Source: a gamma proteobacterium HTCC2207 | GTDB taxonomy: Bacteria > Pseudomonadota > Gammaproteobacteria > Pseudomonadales > Porticoccaceae | NCBI GenBank assembly: GCA_905182855.1 | Contig: CAJJDA010000010.1 | Coordinates: 1 to 64,000 of the forward strand | Direction: 5' to 3' | Length of the DNA: 64,000 bases | Part shown: positions 9,943 through 19,517 of the stretch, in pieces | Layout: each line of letters opens with the position of its first letter | Position numbering within the stretch: the first letter of the stretch is position 1 | Translations under genes and position numbers: made by a program | The notes under the pieces: model-generated | The model's input: the letters and a program-made list of their open reading frames with translations, nothing else | Told to the model about the DNA's origin: nothing | Database searches by the model: none

Positions 9943-10962
9943 ATGTCTGACATAAAAATGACCGAACGAGAAGTTCAACAGCTAGTGGAGGGTTGCCTGA
10001 TGGCCAATGGCTGTAACCATGAAAACGCTGCGGCTCTGGGTCGCACTATTGCGTCAGCGGAGCGCGATGGTAGTGCGTCGCACGGCCTGTTTAGAATGCC
10101 GGGCTATATTGCCTCGCTGCGTAGCGGAAAGGTTGATGGCAATGCCGAGCCCACAGTGACGCGTATAGCGCCCTCGGTGATTAAAGTTGATGGCCATCGC
10201 GGCTATGCGCCACTGGCGCTCGAAAAAGGGCGCGAAGCGCTGATAGAAGCGGCTCGTGAGAATGGTATTGCGGCGATGGCGTTGGTCAATGTGCATCATT
10301 TTGCGTCGCTCTGGGTTGAGGTAGAGCCCATAGCTGAAGCTGGTCTGGCGGCCATGGCCTTTACCACCTATAAACCCGCTGTAGTGCCCGCTGGCGCTAA
10401 AGAGCCGTTATTTGGCACCAATCCCATGTGCTTTGGCTGGCCCCGTGGCGACAGGCCACCGCTGGTCTTTGATCAGGCCTCAGCCTCTATGGCTCGTGGT
10501 GAAGTGATGATTGCCGCTCGTGACGGTCACGCCGTGCCCGCGGGGACTGGGGTTGATGCAGATGGTAATCCCACCACAGATGCGCAAAAGATTCTTGATG
10601 GTGGGGCACTGCTGCCCTTTGGCGGTCATAAAGGCTCTACCATTGCCATGATGATTGAGTTGTTGGTCGCCGGTCTTACTGGCATGGACTTTAGTTACGA
10701 AGCGCAGAAAAATGATAACAATGATGGTGGCCCACCTAATGGCGGCGAATTTATGCTGGCGATAGACCCGAATAAATTTGGTGATACTGAGGGCTGGTTA
10801 GATCATTCCGAGGCGTTTTTACAGCGACTAGCAGGTATGGAAGGGTCGCATATGCCGGGTAACCGTCGCTATGCCAATCGCGCCAAAAGCACCGTTGAGG
10901 GGATCACTGTCAGCGAAAAGGTACATGCTAGTTGTATTGAATTTATTAATACTGCCAGCTAG
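9943..10962 (+). CDS. LDH2/MDH2-family oxidoreductase, Delta1-piperideine-2-carboxylate / pyrroline-2-carboxylate reductase (DpkA)-like
   Basis: 339 residues, aligning by eye with Pseudomonas DpkA throughout: ASAERDGSASHGLFRMPGY contains the catalytic SHG histidine, with HHFASLWVEVEP, PLFGTNP, ILDGGALLPFGGHKGS and the family end. DpkA reduces cyclic imines of 2-oxo amino acids with NADPH and can also make N-methyl amino acids from 2-oxo acids and methylamine. A good ribosome binding site (AAGAGGTGAT) precedes the ATG. The gene is convergent with the lysR-like gene and sits beside the aldehyde dehydrogenase-M19-BCCT operon, suggesting a reductive step on an imine intermediate there. Confidence 0.8.
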   Translation: MSDIKMTEREVQQLVEGCLMANGCNHENAAALGRTIASAERDGSASHGLFRMPGYIASLRSGKVDGNAEPTVTRIAPSVIKVDGHRGYAPLALEKGREALIEAARENGIAAMALVNVHHFASLWVEVEPIAEAGLAAMAFTTYKPAVVPAGAKEPLFGTNPMCFGWPRGDRPPLVFDQASASMARGEVMIAARDGHAVPAGTGVDADGNPTTDAQKILDGGALLPFGGHKGSTIAMMIELLVAGLTGMDFSYEAQKNDNNDGGPPNGGEFMLAIDPNKFGDTEGWLDHSEAFLQRLAGMEGSHMPGNRRYANRAKSTVEGITVSEKVHASCIEFINTAS

Positions 10963-11851
10963 TTAGAGCATGGTTAATCCGTATTTCTCTGCCTGCTGAG
11001 GTGTCTCTCGTGTAATGGTATCGATCATTGCTTCCGCTGCTGGCGATAGTGTCCAGCCCTTGCGCGTAATTAGGTAGATATTGCGCGATTCAGAGGGTAC
11101 CAGCGATCGTGACACTAAATCATTGGTTGATTTGGGTACGGCTAGGTTCCTCTTACGGATACGCCAAGATTAGATCTCAGCATAGCCACTAATGTGGTGA
11201 TATTGGGAAAATTAAACTTGGACTCGCCGGCGTCATGGCGGGCTCTTAATGTTTTGGTAATACCTGTATCTAAAAAAGTCACATTATCCAGCTGCGTCCA
11301 TGCGATTGCTGCGGTATTTTGAGCCAGCTCATGATCACGATGGCAGATTAATTCTAGCTTATCAGCAAATAGCGGTGTGAACTTGAGCACCTTGTTGGGC
11401 TTCCACATACTGCCTATCCCGAAGTCGACTTCATTGCGCTCCACTCGGTGTTGGACGCCACGGGAACTATCATCATCGAGATGCAGGTTAATGCCGGGAA
11501 ACTCAGCGGCAAATGTTTTAATGATTTCTGGTAACAGGTTGGTTGCTACTGAGGGGACAACGGCCATACTGACATGGCCACTGCGCCGCTCTGAGGTGGC
11601 TCTAAGGTCATGGATAGCTGCGTCGAAATCTCGCACCAGACGCTCGGCAATAGGCAGGAAATTTTCACCCTCAGTGGTGGTGCTGACGCTGCGAGTTGTG
11701 CGTTCGATCAGTTTCAAGCCAATAAACTCTTCGAGCTGTTTAACCGCCAGAGTGATAGCGGGTTGAGTGCGGGACAGCTTTTCTGCGGCACGATTAAAGC
11801 TACCTTCTTTGGCGACCACGATAAAGGTGCGCAGGTGTCGAAGAGTTACAT
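10963..11851 (-). CDS. LysR-family transcriptional regulator (reading frame broken twice)
   Basis: The helix-turn-helix (NRAAEKLSRTQPAITLAVKQ) and the LysR effector domain are clear. The main open frame is only 225 aa (11142-11819) and lacks both ends. At 11145-11148 a lost base makes the stop directly after VSVRGT; restoring it continues as LAVPKSTNDLV and ends KYGLTML at 10963. At about 11848 another lost base separates the ATG at 11851 from TLRHLRTFIVVAKEG. Restored length is 296 residues, normal for LysR. The gene is divergent from the aldehyde dehydrogenase operon, which it probably controls. Confidence 0.8.
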
Positions 11852-11926
11852 TTAAATGTTTGATATAAATACCTTTTGTTGTTTTTAGGGTAATTTTATA
11901 TAATCTGTAGAATAAATTAATTTAGC

Positions 11927-11942
11927 TTATATATCTATATAA
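11927..11942. promoter_or_regulatory. Candidate operator between lysR and the aldehyde dehydrogenase operon
   Basis: A perfect palindrome TTATATA-tc-TATATAA lies in an AT-rich 206-bp divergent promoter region. Its position between a LysR gene and the operon running away from it suits an autoregulatory binding site. AT-rich palindromes also occur by chance, so this is tentative. The downstream gene has a strong ribosome binding site, AGAGGAG, at about 12046. Confidence 0.4.
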
Positions 11943-12057
11943 ATTAGTCATTAGATTTATCGCTGATTAGAACCAAGAATACGCCGCTAAAGGGCGTGAT
12001 TAGATACATTTAGGCCGTTATTGCCGATTTTAAACATCAAAACAAAGAGGAGTAGTC

Positions 12058-13503
12058 ATGAGTCAGGAAATGTTCCAGAACTATATCAATGGTCAGTGGG
12101 TAGCTAGTGCAGCAGTCATCGAGAATATTAACCCGTCAGATACCAGTGATGTAGTGGGGCACTATGCCAAAGCCTCTCCCGAAGACTGTCTTGCCGCTAT
12201 TGCTGCGGCCAATGCGGCATTTGATGGCTGGTCACAAAGTGGTTTAGAGCAGCGCAAGCAGATACTGGATTTTATTGGTGCAGAGCTTATTGCTCGCAGC
12301 GGTGAAATTGGTGAGATTTTGGCGCGAGAGGAAGGTAAAACACGTGCCGAAGGCGTTGGTGAAGTTCACCGCTCGGGTCAGTTCTTTCAATATTACGGTG
12401 CCGAAGCACTGCGTCTGATGGGCGAAAACACCCAGTCCGTGCGTCCTGGGGTGGATGTTGAAGTACACCGCGAGGCCTTGGGCGTCATCGGCATTGTTAC
12501 ACCATGGAATTTCCCTCTGGCGGTGGCGGCATGGAAAGTGGCACCGGCATTGGCCTATGGTAATGCCGTGGTACTGAAGCCTGCCGAGTTGGTGCCAGCC
12601 AGTGCTTGGATACTGGCAGATATTATCAGTCGCAGTGGGTTGCCTGCTGGTGTCTTTAATCTAGTGATGGGTTCGGGCCGTGATGTGGGTGAAACACTCT
12701 GCACCTCCCCCGACATTCAAGCCGTAACCTTTACTGGTTCTGTAGGCGTTGGCCGTCATATTGCCCGCAATGCTATCGACAATATGGCCCGTGTGCAGCT
12801 AGAAATGGGCAGTAAGAACGCCCTCGTGGTGCTCGACGATGCCGATATTGACGTCGCCGTTAACTGTGCCCTTGCCGGCGGTTATTTTGGTACTGGGCAG
12901 AAATGTACCGCCTCCTCCAGAATTATTGTGCAGGCTGGTATCCATGATGCGTTTGTAGAAAAGCTGAGCACAGCAGTGGGCAAACTCGTAGTAGGACATG
13001 CGTTAGGCGAAGGATCCCAGATTGGGCCCGTTGTCGATGCACGTCAGCTTGCTCAGAACTTGGAATATATGCAGATTGCTAAGGATGAGGGCGCCCAGTT
13101 AGTTGTCGGTGGTGAGCGTTTGCAGTTAGACACTGAGGGTTACTTTATGTCGCCGGCACTGTTTATTAATACCACTAATCAGATGCGTATTAACCGCGAA
13201 GAAGTGTTTGGCCCCATCGCCTGTGTCATCAAGGTTGCCAGTTATGAAGAGGCGCTGGAGGTGTCGAATGATTCAGATTTTGGTCTGACATCGGGTATCA
13301 TTACCAGCTCGCTAAAGTATGCTGGGCACTTCAAGCGTCACTCCAAATCAGGTTGTGTGATGGTAAACTTACCAACTGCTGGAACCGACTATCATGTGCC
13401 CTTTGGTGGTCGTAAAAACTCCAGCTATGGTGCACGTGAGCAGGGTCAATACGCCCGCGAGTTTTACACTATTATAAAAACCAACTACAGCAAGCCATAC
13501 TAA
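12058..13503 (+). CDS. NAD(P)-dependent aldehyde dehydrogenase (2-oxoglutarate-semialdehyde dehydrogenase-like)
   Basis: 481 residues, a complete ALDH. IGIVTPWNFPLAV is the cofactor entry motif, VTFTGSVGVG the nucleotide loop, VQLEMGSKN holds the general-base Glu, and FGTGQKCTASSR the catalytic Cys. The pattern around the catalytic Cys (GYFGTGQKCTASSR) resembles 2-oxoglutarate-semialdehyde (2,5-dioxopentanoate) dehydrogenases of sugar-acid and hydroxyproline catabolism more than betaine aldehyde dehydrogenases; this is judged from memory of the family. It is the first gene of a five-gene operon. The product would be a dicarboxylate feeding central metabolism if the substrate inference is right. 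Confidence 0.82.
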   Translation: MSQEMFQNYINGQWVASAAVIENINPSDTSDVVGHYAKASPEDCLAAIAAANAAFDGWSQSGLEQRKQILDFIGAELIARSGEIGEILAREEGKTRAEGVGEVHRSGQFFQYYGAEALRLMGENTQSVRPGVDVEVHREALGVIGIVTPWNFPLAVAAWKVAPALAYGNAVVLKPAELVPASAWILADIISRSGLPAGVFNLVMGSGRDVGETLCTSPDIQAVTFTGSVGVGRHIARNAIDNMARVQLEMGSKNALVVLDDADIDVAVNCALAGGYFGTGQKCTASSRIIVQAGIHDAFVEKLSTAVGKLVVGHALGEGSQIGPVVDARQLAQNLEYMQIAKDEGAQLVVGGERLQLDTEGYFMSPALFINTTNQMRINREEVFGPIACVIKVASYEEALEVSNDSDFGLTSGIITSSLKYAGHFKRHSKSGCVMVNLPTAGTDYHVPFGGRKNSSYGAREQGQYAREFYTIIKTNYSKPY

Positions 13504-13516
13504 CCGGGAGTTTCTG

Positions 13517-14512
13517 ATGAACAAAGATATACTCCTGATTGATGGCTTGCAGTACGTCAATTGGAATCGCGGGCTATTTGAAAATGCTCAGCAGTCTGGG
13601 ATACATGCCATTCATGTCACTATTGCCTATTGGGAAAATAGCCGCGAGACCTTGGAAAATATTGGGCATTGGAACCGTCATTTTCTGGATCATGGCGATC
13701 TCATTATGCCGATACACTCGGCGGCCGATATCTTAGAGGCTAGGCGTCTGGGTAAAGTAGGTATCATTTTTGGGTTCCAAAATTGTTCGCCGATTGAAGA
13801 CGATGTCAAAATGGTACAAATTCTTCACCAGCTGGGTGTGCGTATTATGCAGCTCAGTTACAATAATCAGAGCCTTTTGGCGACCGGTTGCTATGAGGAA
13901 CAGGACGGCGGTATAACCCGATTTGGTAAACAGGTAATTAAAGAGATGAACCGCGTCGGCATGGTTATTGATATGTCTCACAGTGCTGAAAAGTCCACGC
14001 TTGAAGCTATCGAAATTTCTGAGCGGCCCATTGCAATTACCCATGCCAACCCAACATTTTTTCATGGTGCACTGCGCAATAAATCAGATCATGTGCTGCG
14101 CGCGATTGGTGACTCTGAAGGTATGCTCGGTTTTAGTATGTATCCTTTTCACTTGAAAAATGGCTCAGATTGTACGTTGCCAGAATTTTGTCAGATGATT
14201 ATGCAGACAGCAGAGATGATTGGTGTTGACCGTTTAGGTATCGGCTCTGATCTGTGTGAAAATTGGGACTACTCGGTATTAGAGTGGATGCGCAGTGGCC
14301 GTTGGACCATGGGTGTCGATCATGGTGAGGGCACCGCAGAAAAACCGTCTTGGCCGCGTCAGCCAAATTGGTTCACTGGGCCAAAGGATATGCACACGAT
14401 CGCTCAGGGTCTTGAAGACACCGGCTTCAGTGAATCGGATGTGGCTAAAATCATGGGCCAAAATTGGCTTTCATTTTTTGAGAAATCATTTACGAGTAAG
14501 GATCAAATATGA
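13517..14512 (+). CDS. Peptidase M19 (membrane dipeptidase)-like protein with an incomplete metal site
   Basis: 331 residues with the M19 fold. The beta-metal ligands are present (IDMSHS and AITHANP), as is the substrate-binding Asp in GIGSD. The N-terminal HxD pair that normally follows VDGH is absent: the sequence reads LIDGLQYVNWN. The bridging Glu of the IEGG motif is replaced (IIFGFQN), and the substrate His is Tyr in QLSYNN. It is thus unlikely to be an ordinary binuclear zinc dipeptidase. It may hydrolyse or rearrange a small catabolic intermediate. It starts 13 bases after the aldehyde dehydrogenase and overlaps the BCCT gene by an ATGA. Confidence 0.8.
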   Translation: MNKDILLIDGLQYVNWNRGLFENAQQSGIHAIHVTIAYWENSRETLENIGHWNRHFLDHGDLIMPIHSAADILEARRLGKVGIIFGFQNCSPIEDDVKMVQILHQLGVRIMQLSYNNQSLLATGCYEEQDGGITRFGKQVIKEMNRVGMVIDMSHSAEKSTLEAIEISERPIAITHANPTFFHGALRNKSDHVLRAIGDSEGMLGFSMYPFHLKNGSDCTLPEFCQMIMQTAEMIGVDRLGIGSDLCENWDYSVLEWMRSGRWTMGVDHGEGTAEKPSWPRQPNWFTGPKDMHTIAQGLEDTGFSESDVAKIMGQNWLSFFEKSFTSKDQI

Positions 14513-16038
14513 GTGACGAGGTTACAGACAGCGTAACGACAACTATTGACTGGCCGGTGTTTATTTTGAGCGGTGGATTTCTAATGCTGTTTGTCGCCAC
14601 CGCAGTATTTGATATCGAATTTCTTTCCGCCACTGTTAGCCAGGCGTTTGGCGGAGCGACTCAGATGTTTGGTGCCTACTGGCAGGTGCTAATGCTGCTA
14701 ACCTTTGTGATCGCCTTAGGTGTTGCTGCGTCCGGTTCTGGCAGGGCTAGGTTGGGTAACCTCAGCGAACCTGATATTAGTACCTATAAATGGGTGGCAA
14801 TTATTATGTGTACGCTGCTGGCTGGGGGCGGCGTGTTCTGGGCCGCGGCTGAGCCCATGGCCCATTTTATCAACTCGCCGCCATTGTTTGGCGTCGAATC
14901 CTCGAGTCCAGCTGCGGTATATCCCGCTCTGGCGCAGAGTTATATGCACTGGGGCTTTTTGGCTTGGTCAATCCTAGGCAGTCTGACCGCAATTATTTTT
15001 ATGTACCTGCACTATGACAAAGGTCTGCCATTGAAGCCGCGTATATTGCTGTATCCGGTGTTTGGTGAGGTCGTGCTTCACGGATGGCTCGGTGCCCTGA
15101 TAGATGCCGCCTGTGTCGTTGCAGTGATTTCTGGAACGGTAGGGCCGATTGGGTTTTTAGGTTTGCAGGTGAGTTTCGGTCTCTCCGAACTGTTCGGTAT
15201 CAGCGATAGCTATAGTACACAGTTAGCGATTATTGTCGGGCTCATTGTGATTTACACTATTTCAGCGGTGTCCGGCGTTACCCGAGGTATTCAGATACTC
15301 AGCTCATTTAATATTGTGTTGGCTATCGGCCTAATGGTCTTTATCTTAATCGCTGGGCCAACCGCCTTTATTTTTGACAGTTTTATTCAATCAACTGGCC
15401 TGCTATTGACTGAGTTTATCCCCATGGCTACCTACCGGGCTGATGTCGGCTGGTTGAATGGCTGGACGGTATTTTTCTGGGGCTGGTTCATTGGCTATGG
15501 CCCGTTGATGGCAATGTTTATTGCGCGTATATCCCGCGGTCGAACGATTCGTCAGTTGATTATCACATTGTCACTCACTGCGCCCCTGGTAACGTACTTC
15601 TGGTTCACTATCGTTGGTGGTACCGGGATTGCCTTTGAACTGGCTGATGTTGGGGTGATCTCCGGGCCCTATGCCGAGTCTGGAATGCCAGCGGCTCTAT
15701 TGGCCATTACCCAGCAATTACCCTGGGGATTTCTGATCTCAGTACTATTTTTGGTGCTCACAACTATCTTCGTTGCGACCACGGGAGACTCCATGACTTA
15801 CACCGTTTCCATGGTGATGACAGGCACCGATAACCCGCCAACCGCGCTTCGTGTTTTCTGGGGCATTATGATGGGTGTGCTGGCGGCAATACTGATCTCA
15901 ATCGGCTCTGGTGGCGTATCCGCGCTGCAATCTTTTATTGTCGTAACAGCCGTTCCAGTGTCGCTTATATTAATGCCATCACTGTGGAATGCTCCTAAAA
16001 TGGCGCGACAGATGGCTGTCGAGCAGGGCCTCATTTAA
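14509..16038 (+). CDS. BCCT-family betaine/choline/carnitine-type transporter
   Basis: 509 residues with about 12 membrane spans. The signature WTVFFWGWFIGYGPLMAMF followed by IARISRGRTIRQ is the BCCT family hallmark, and FWAAAEPMAHF is a further conserved site. Members import quaternary ammonium or sulfonium osmolytes with Na+ or H+. The short N-terminal tail and lack of a long C-terminal extension suggest a catabolic carrier rather than an osmosensing one. The start overlaps the M19 stop, so the transporter is translationally coupled to catabolic genes, pointing to a betaine-like substrate for the operon. Confidence 0.92.
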   Translation: MSDEVTDSVTTTIDWPVFILSGGFLMLFVATAVFDIEFLSATVSQAFGGATQMFGAYWQVLMLLTFVIALGVAASGSGRARLGNLSEPDISTYKWVAIIMCTLLAGGGVFWAAAEPMAHFINSPPLFGVESSSPAAVYPALAQSYMHWGFLAWSILGSLTAIIFMYLHYDKGLPLKPRILLYPVFGEVVLHGWLGALIDAACVVAVISGTVGPIGFLGLQVSFGLSELFGISDSYSTQLAIIVGLIVIYTISAVSGVTRGIQILSSFNIVLAIGLMVFILIAGPTAFIFDSFIQSTGLLLTEFIPMATYRADVGWLNGWTVFFWGWFIGYGPLMAMFIARISRGRTIRQLIITLSLTAPLVTYFWFTIVGGTGIAFELADVGVISGPYAESGMPAALLAITQQLPWGFLISVLFLVLTTIFVATTGDSMTYTVSMVMTGTDNPPTALRVFWGIMMGVLAAILISIGSGGVSALQSFIVVTAVPVSLILMPSLWNAPKMARQMAVEQGLI

Positions 16039-16086
16039 CTAGGATGGGATGTACTGTGCAGCACTAATTCGCAGTCGACCAGCTTA

Positions 16087-17815
16087 ATGCAAGCGGATGG
16101 CAAACCACGCGTATTGCCGTTGCGTCCTGCCAGTCAGGTTATGCGGTTGGAGCGCTTGGGTAGCTTTCATCAGTCGCGACTGAGTTTTATGCGTACGCTC
16201 GTGCGACGAATGGTGATTGAAAACTGGCAGATTACCAGTCCAGTATTTGATCTAGATGATCAAGGTTACGGCACCGTGGTCTACCAGGTTGAGGCCAGAT
16301 TTGGCATCTTTAGCTACGTACTATTTTCGCATTATCTGGATCCGGATAGTCGCAATGATAGGGTGATCGCCAATCAGTGGGATCTAACTATGGCACTGTG
16401 CGAAGGTACAGTTGATGCCGATCAGTTAGCATTCTTGCGCACGAATGTGCCGAAGCAGGAAGCAGGCCGTGTTGACTCGCGGGTGCTGGTGCTATCTCGC
16501 GCCAATCGTAGTGGGCGCACATTTGAATATGTCGTCGATGAGTTGGCCGAGGGTCGTCAGCCCTGTATCGACGTGATCGCCGAAGTGGGCTATCTCTATC
16601 GTACCACTGCAGCTTACGGTAGTGGTAAGTTGGGTATGGCGGATTGGGAAAAAGTCTGGACCAAGCATCGAGATTTTGCCCGACCCTTTGCGGCGGAGAT
16701 GTTTACCTGTTTTATGCTTACGTCACTTTAGTATGCAGCAGGCTGACTATTTAGCGGCACAGCGCGCGCCGGAACCAAGGCGGTAATTTTGGATGAAGAT
16801 ATCAAGCGTTATATAGGTATTGGTAATTCTACTGGTCTGGGTATGGCACCTTTTTTAATCAACCATCCTATGTTAATTAACCAGTGGATTGAAATGCGTG
16901 AAACCGCATTGGCGAGAGTTATTCTCGCCAGCGAGTCTGGTGTTGATGAGTCTATATTTGTCCGCTTGGCGGCTTCAGTGCAGCGGGTAATCCAGCATCT
17001 GGGTGAGATTGTCACTGCTGACGAACGACAGAGTAGTTCTAATATTTTAGTGCGGCAAGATTTGGTGCTTTTGCACCAATGGCTCCAAGATGAGACTGCA
17101 GCGTTGGTGCGAGAAAATTATGACTGGGCTAATCTGGTTGAGTATGCGGAACGGTCCTTTCACTTAGAAACGCAGGAAGTGATTAATACATTATTAATTG
17201 AGCTCTATCCCGAGTTAGTTGATGACCTCGAGGAGCATATGGGTGTGGACGAATCTATTCGCGTAATGCCTGAGATGTCTGTCGCTCAGCTGTTGCAGAT
17301 TATCGAAGATAAGTATGATTGGGCGTTGGCTATAGATTTCAGTCAGTACGAATCAATGGGAGCATTTTGGTACCGATCCCAAGAAAAGATGGAGCCTCGT
17401 CTTGGGCCAGACCAACATTGATATGGGTATGGAAAAAGAGATGCCAATGGCCGTTGGCCGTCGTGTGCGAGAATGTTATGACCAAGTTAGTGCTTACAAT
17501 CTGACCTGTCCGCAACAGAATGTCGCCCACTTTATTATGAGAAATCCAAACTATAGTGGCATCGTCGGTCGCGTTCAAACTATGGCGCAGAGATGTTACG
17601 GAGATATACGTGAAAATTTGGTCCACTCCGACGTGCTGCCGATTCATTTGTTGCGCTGTAAGCTATCTTTTTTTGGGGTGAGTAAATTTGACCCTCGCTC
17701 ACGCCTATGGGTACGTAATACCATGTTCCAGGGTGCGCCTCTGATCAGTGATTTTGGTAAACCCTTTGCTGATGAGTGGCAGTTTCCTATCAAACCTGTT
17801 CTGACGTCCGGCTAA
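16087..17815 (+). CDS. Uncharacterised protein of about 575 aa (reading frame broken three times)
   Basis: I do not recognise a domain. Three collinear open stretches form one protein: 16087-16719, then 16721-16775, then 16777-17401, then 17402-17815. An extra base near 16720 (true reading MLRHFSMQQADYL), a missing base near 16776 (PE-x-KAVILDEDIKRY) and an extra base near 17402 (MEPRLGQTNIDMGM) restore a 575-residue chain. Conserved-looking stretches include PLRPASQVMRLERLG, GYGTVVYQVEA and RYIGIGNSTGLGMAPFL. No signal peptide or membrane span is apparent. It lies between the BCCT gene and a DUF3726 gene five bases downstream, so it is probably an enzyme of the same pathway. Confidence 0.6.
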
Positions 17816-17820
17816 GTCGC

Positions 17821-18552
17821 ATGAAAGTGTCCAAAAATGAATTGATGGCTTCACTTAAGAAGGCATTTGAGGGCTTGGGTTTCCATCCAGGCGACTATTA
17901 TGATGCCGCCGATATGGTGGTCTGGTTAGAGACTCATGGTCTCGATGGTTTTGATCGATTGCAGGCAGCTCTGGCCTATCTGAATACGACCGGACCGACC
18001 CATGCTGAACTTATTGAAGAGGATACGAGCTATTCAGTTTTGGATGGTAATGATAGCTCTATTTTACTCTGCGGTAGCGAGGCGATTGACCTGCTGAGTG
18101 CTCAGATAATGGAAGGTTCCGCGGCTGGATTACAGCTTAATAACTGCTATAACCGAACTTTTATTTTACAGCGATTAGTCAAGGCTGCACAACGCGATTT
18201 GGCTTTTATAGCCTACTGGCGGCAGGATGCTTGTTGCATCAAGGTCTCTATTGCGGCGGGTGCCGACCTTCCAGAGCATCAGACGTTTAGTCTGGCCGAG
18301 GTTATTGATCCGCAGTCGCTGACCGTTTTTGCCGGTACAGACTTAGTCGTTGTGGAGCAGCAATTTTCTGAGCAGATAGCAATCGGGGAGTTGATTGAGA
18401 CCTATTCATCGGCAGAAATGAGTATCTGCTATCAGGATTCGGTAGAGCAGGGCATCGAGATAGACGAGGTCCTTTGGTCAACTCTTGAGGGACTCGTTGA
18501 AAGAATATTAGTTGAGTCCACAGAGAGCTCCAGAGCGGGCGCCGGAGACTAG
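17821..18552 (+). CDS. DUF3726 domain-containing protein
   Basis: 243 residues from the ATG at 17821, five bases after the preceding stop. The N terminus (KVSKNELMASLKKAFEGLG, then YDAADMVVWLETHGLDG) fits DUF3726, a family of unknown function. The middle holds a paired-cysteine stretch QDACCIKVS. It is the last gene of the operon and ends 23 bases before the convergent LysR gene. Tight linkage to the 575-aa protein suggests the two act together, perhaps as enzyme and partner subunit. No catalytic motif is apparent. Confidence 0.65.
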   Translation: MKVSKNELMASLKKAFEGLGFHPGDYYDAADMVVWLETHGLDGFDRLQAALAYLNTTGPTHAELIEEDTSYSVLDGNDSSILLCGSEAIDLLSAQIMEGSAAGLQLNNCYNRTFILQRLVKAAQRDLAFIAYWRQDACCIKVSIAAGADLPEHQTFSLAEVIDPQSLTVFAGTDLVVVEQQFSEQIAIGELIETYSSAEMSICYQDSVEQGIEIDEVLWSTLEGLVERILVESTESSRAGAGD

Positions 18553-18575
18553 CCTAGCGCCGCCCTGTGATAGTA

Positions 18576-19484
18576 CTACTCTGGCATTTCCAGCTCAGCC
18601 TGGTTGATCAGCCAGTATCGAAAGGCCTCGACATGAGGATGGACATGCTGATTAACCGGCGTCGCTAAAAAGAAAGCCTCAGACGTTGCTAAGCGCTCAT
18701 TAAATGGCGCGATTAAACGTCCACTAGCTAACATTCCAGCTACCAGAGATGTTCTGCCTAATGCGATACCATGGCCCAGCGCGGCCATCTCCATAGCAGT
18801 AACGAGCGAGTCAAAGCTTATCCCCTGAGACGAATCAACCGCATGATAGCCAAATTGACTCAACCAGAAACCCCAACCCTCTTCGTAGCCAATCACATGC
18901 AATAGAGTGTGATCAGACAGCTCTTTAGGTTTTTTGGGTGGCTGTTCGGGAGATAGATCACCACCGACCAAGTCAGGACTGCAGACTGGGAAAAGTTCAT
19001 CCCAGGTCAGACGATTACTAGTGAATCCAGGCCATAGGCCTTTGCCATAACGGATTTCAATGTCGGCATCCTTGTCGGGATCGCCCACCCAAATATTACT
19101 GGTGAAACGCAGGCCAATGTCGGGGTGCTGTTCGCGAAAGTTTGCTAAACGCGGCGCCAGCCATGAGGTAAAAAATGCTAGATTGACGCGCACCGTGAGG
19201 GTGCGGCTACGCTCTTTACCAAATATTTCATCGGTTACGACGCCCAGCTTTTCAATAGCCTGACGGACACCTGGCGCATAGGCTCGGCCAGAATCAGTTA
19301 ACGCTAACCCTCTGGGTAGACGCTTGAATAGGGTACAGCCAAGTTGGGCCTCGAGGCCCTTGATCTGCTGACTGATAGCAGCTTGAGTCATATGCAGCTC
19401 AGCCGCAGCCTGGGTAAAATTAAGATGTCGGGCGGAGGCTTCAAACGAGCGCAGCCAGTTTAATGGAGGCAGTCTTTTTTTCAT
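18576..19484 (-). CDS. LysR-family regulator, GcvA-like
   Basis: 302 residues. The opening PPLNWLRSFEASARHLNFTQ and helix-turn-helix QAAISQQIKGLEAQLG place it in the GcvA-like group, followed by the substrate-binding domain with VRVNLAFFTSWLAPRL. It is read leftward 33 bases after iclR, at the end of the dddT-dddB-dddC-iclR unit. In Marinomonas a LysR protein (DddR) controls ddd genes; this one could have that role or control the convergent DUF3726 operon. The effector is unknown. Confidence 0.85.
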   Translation of the reverse strand: MKKRLPPLNWLRSFEASARHLNFTQAAAELHMTQAAISQQIKGLEAQLGCTLFKRLPRGLALTDSGRAYAPGVRQAIEKLGVVTDEIFGKERSRTLTVRVNLAFFTSWLAPRLANFREQHPDIGLRFTSNIWVGDPDKDADIEIRYGKGLWPGFTSNRLTWDELFPVCSPDLVGGDLSPEQPPKKPKELSDHTLLHVIGYEEGWGFWLSQFGYHAVDSSQGISFDSLVTAMEMAALGHGIALGRTSLVAGMLASGRLIAPFNERLATSEAFFLATPVNQHVHPHVEAFRYWLINQAELEMPE

Positions 19485-19517
19485 AATTAACGTCTCATTC
19501 TTTCTTTGACGTGCCCG

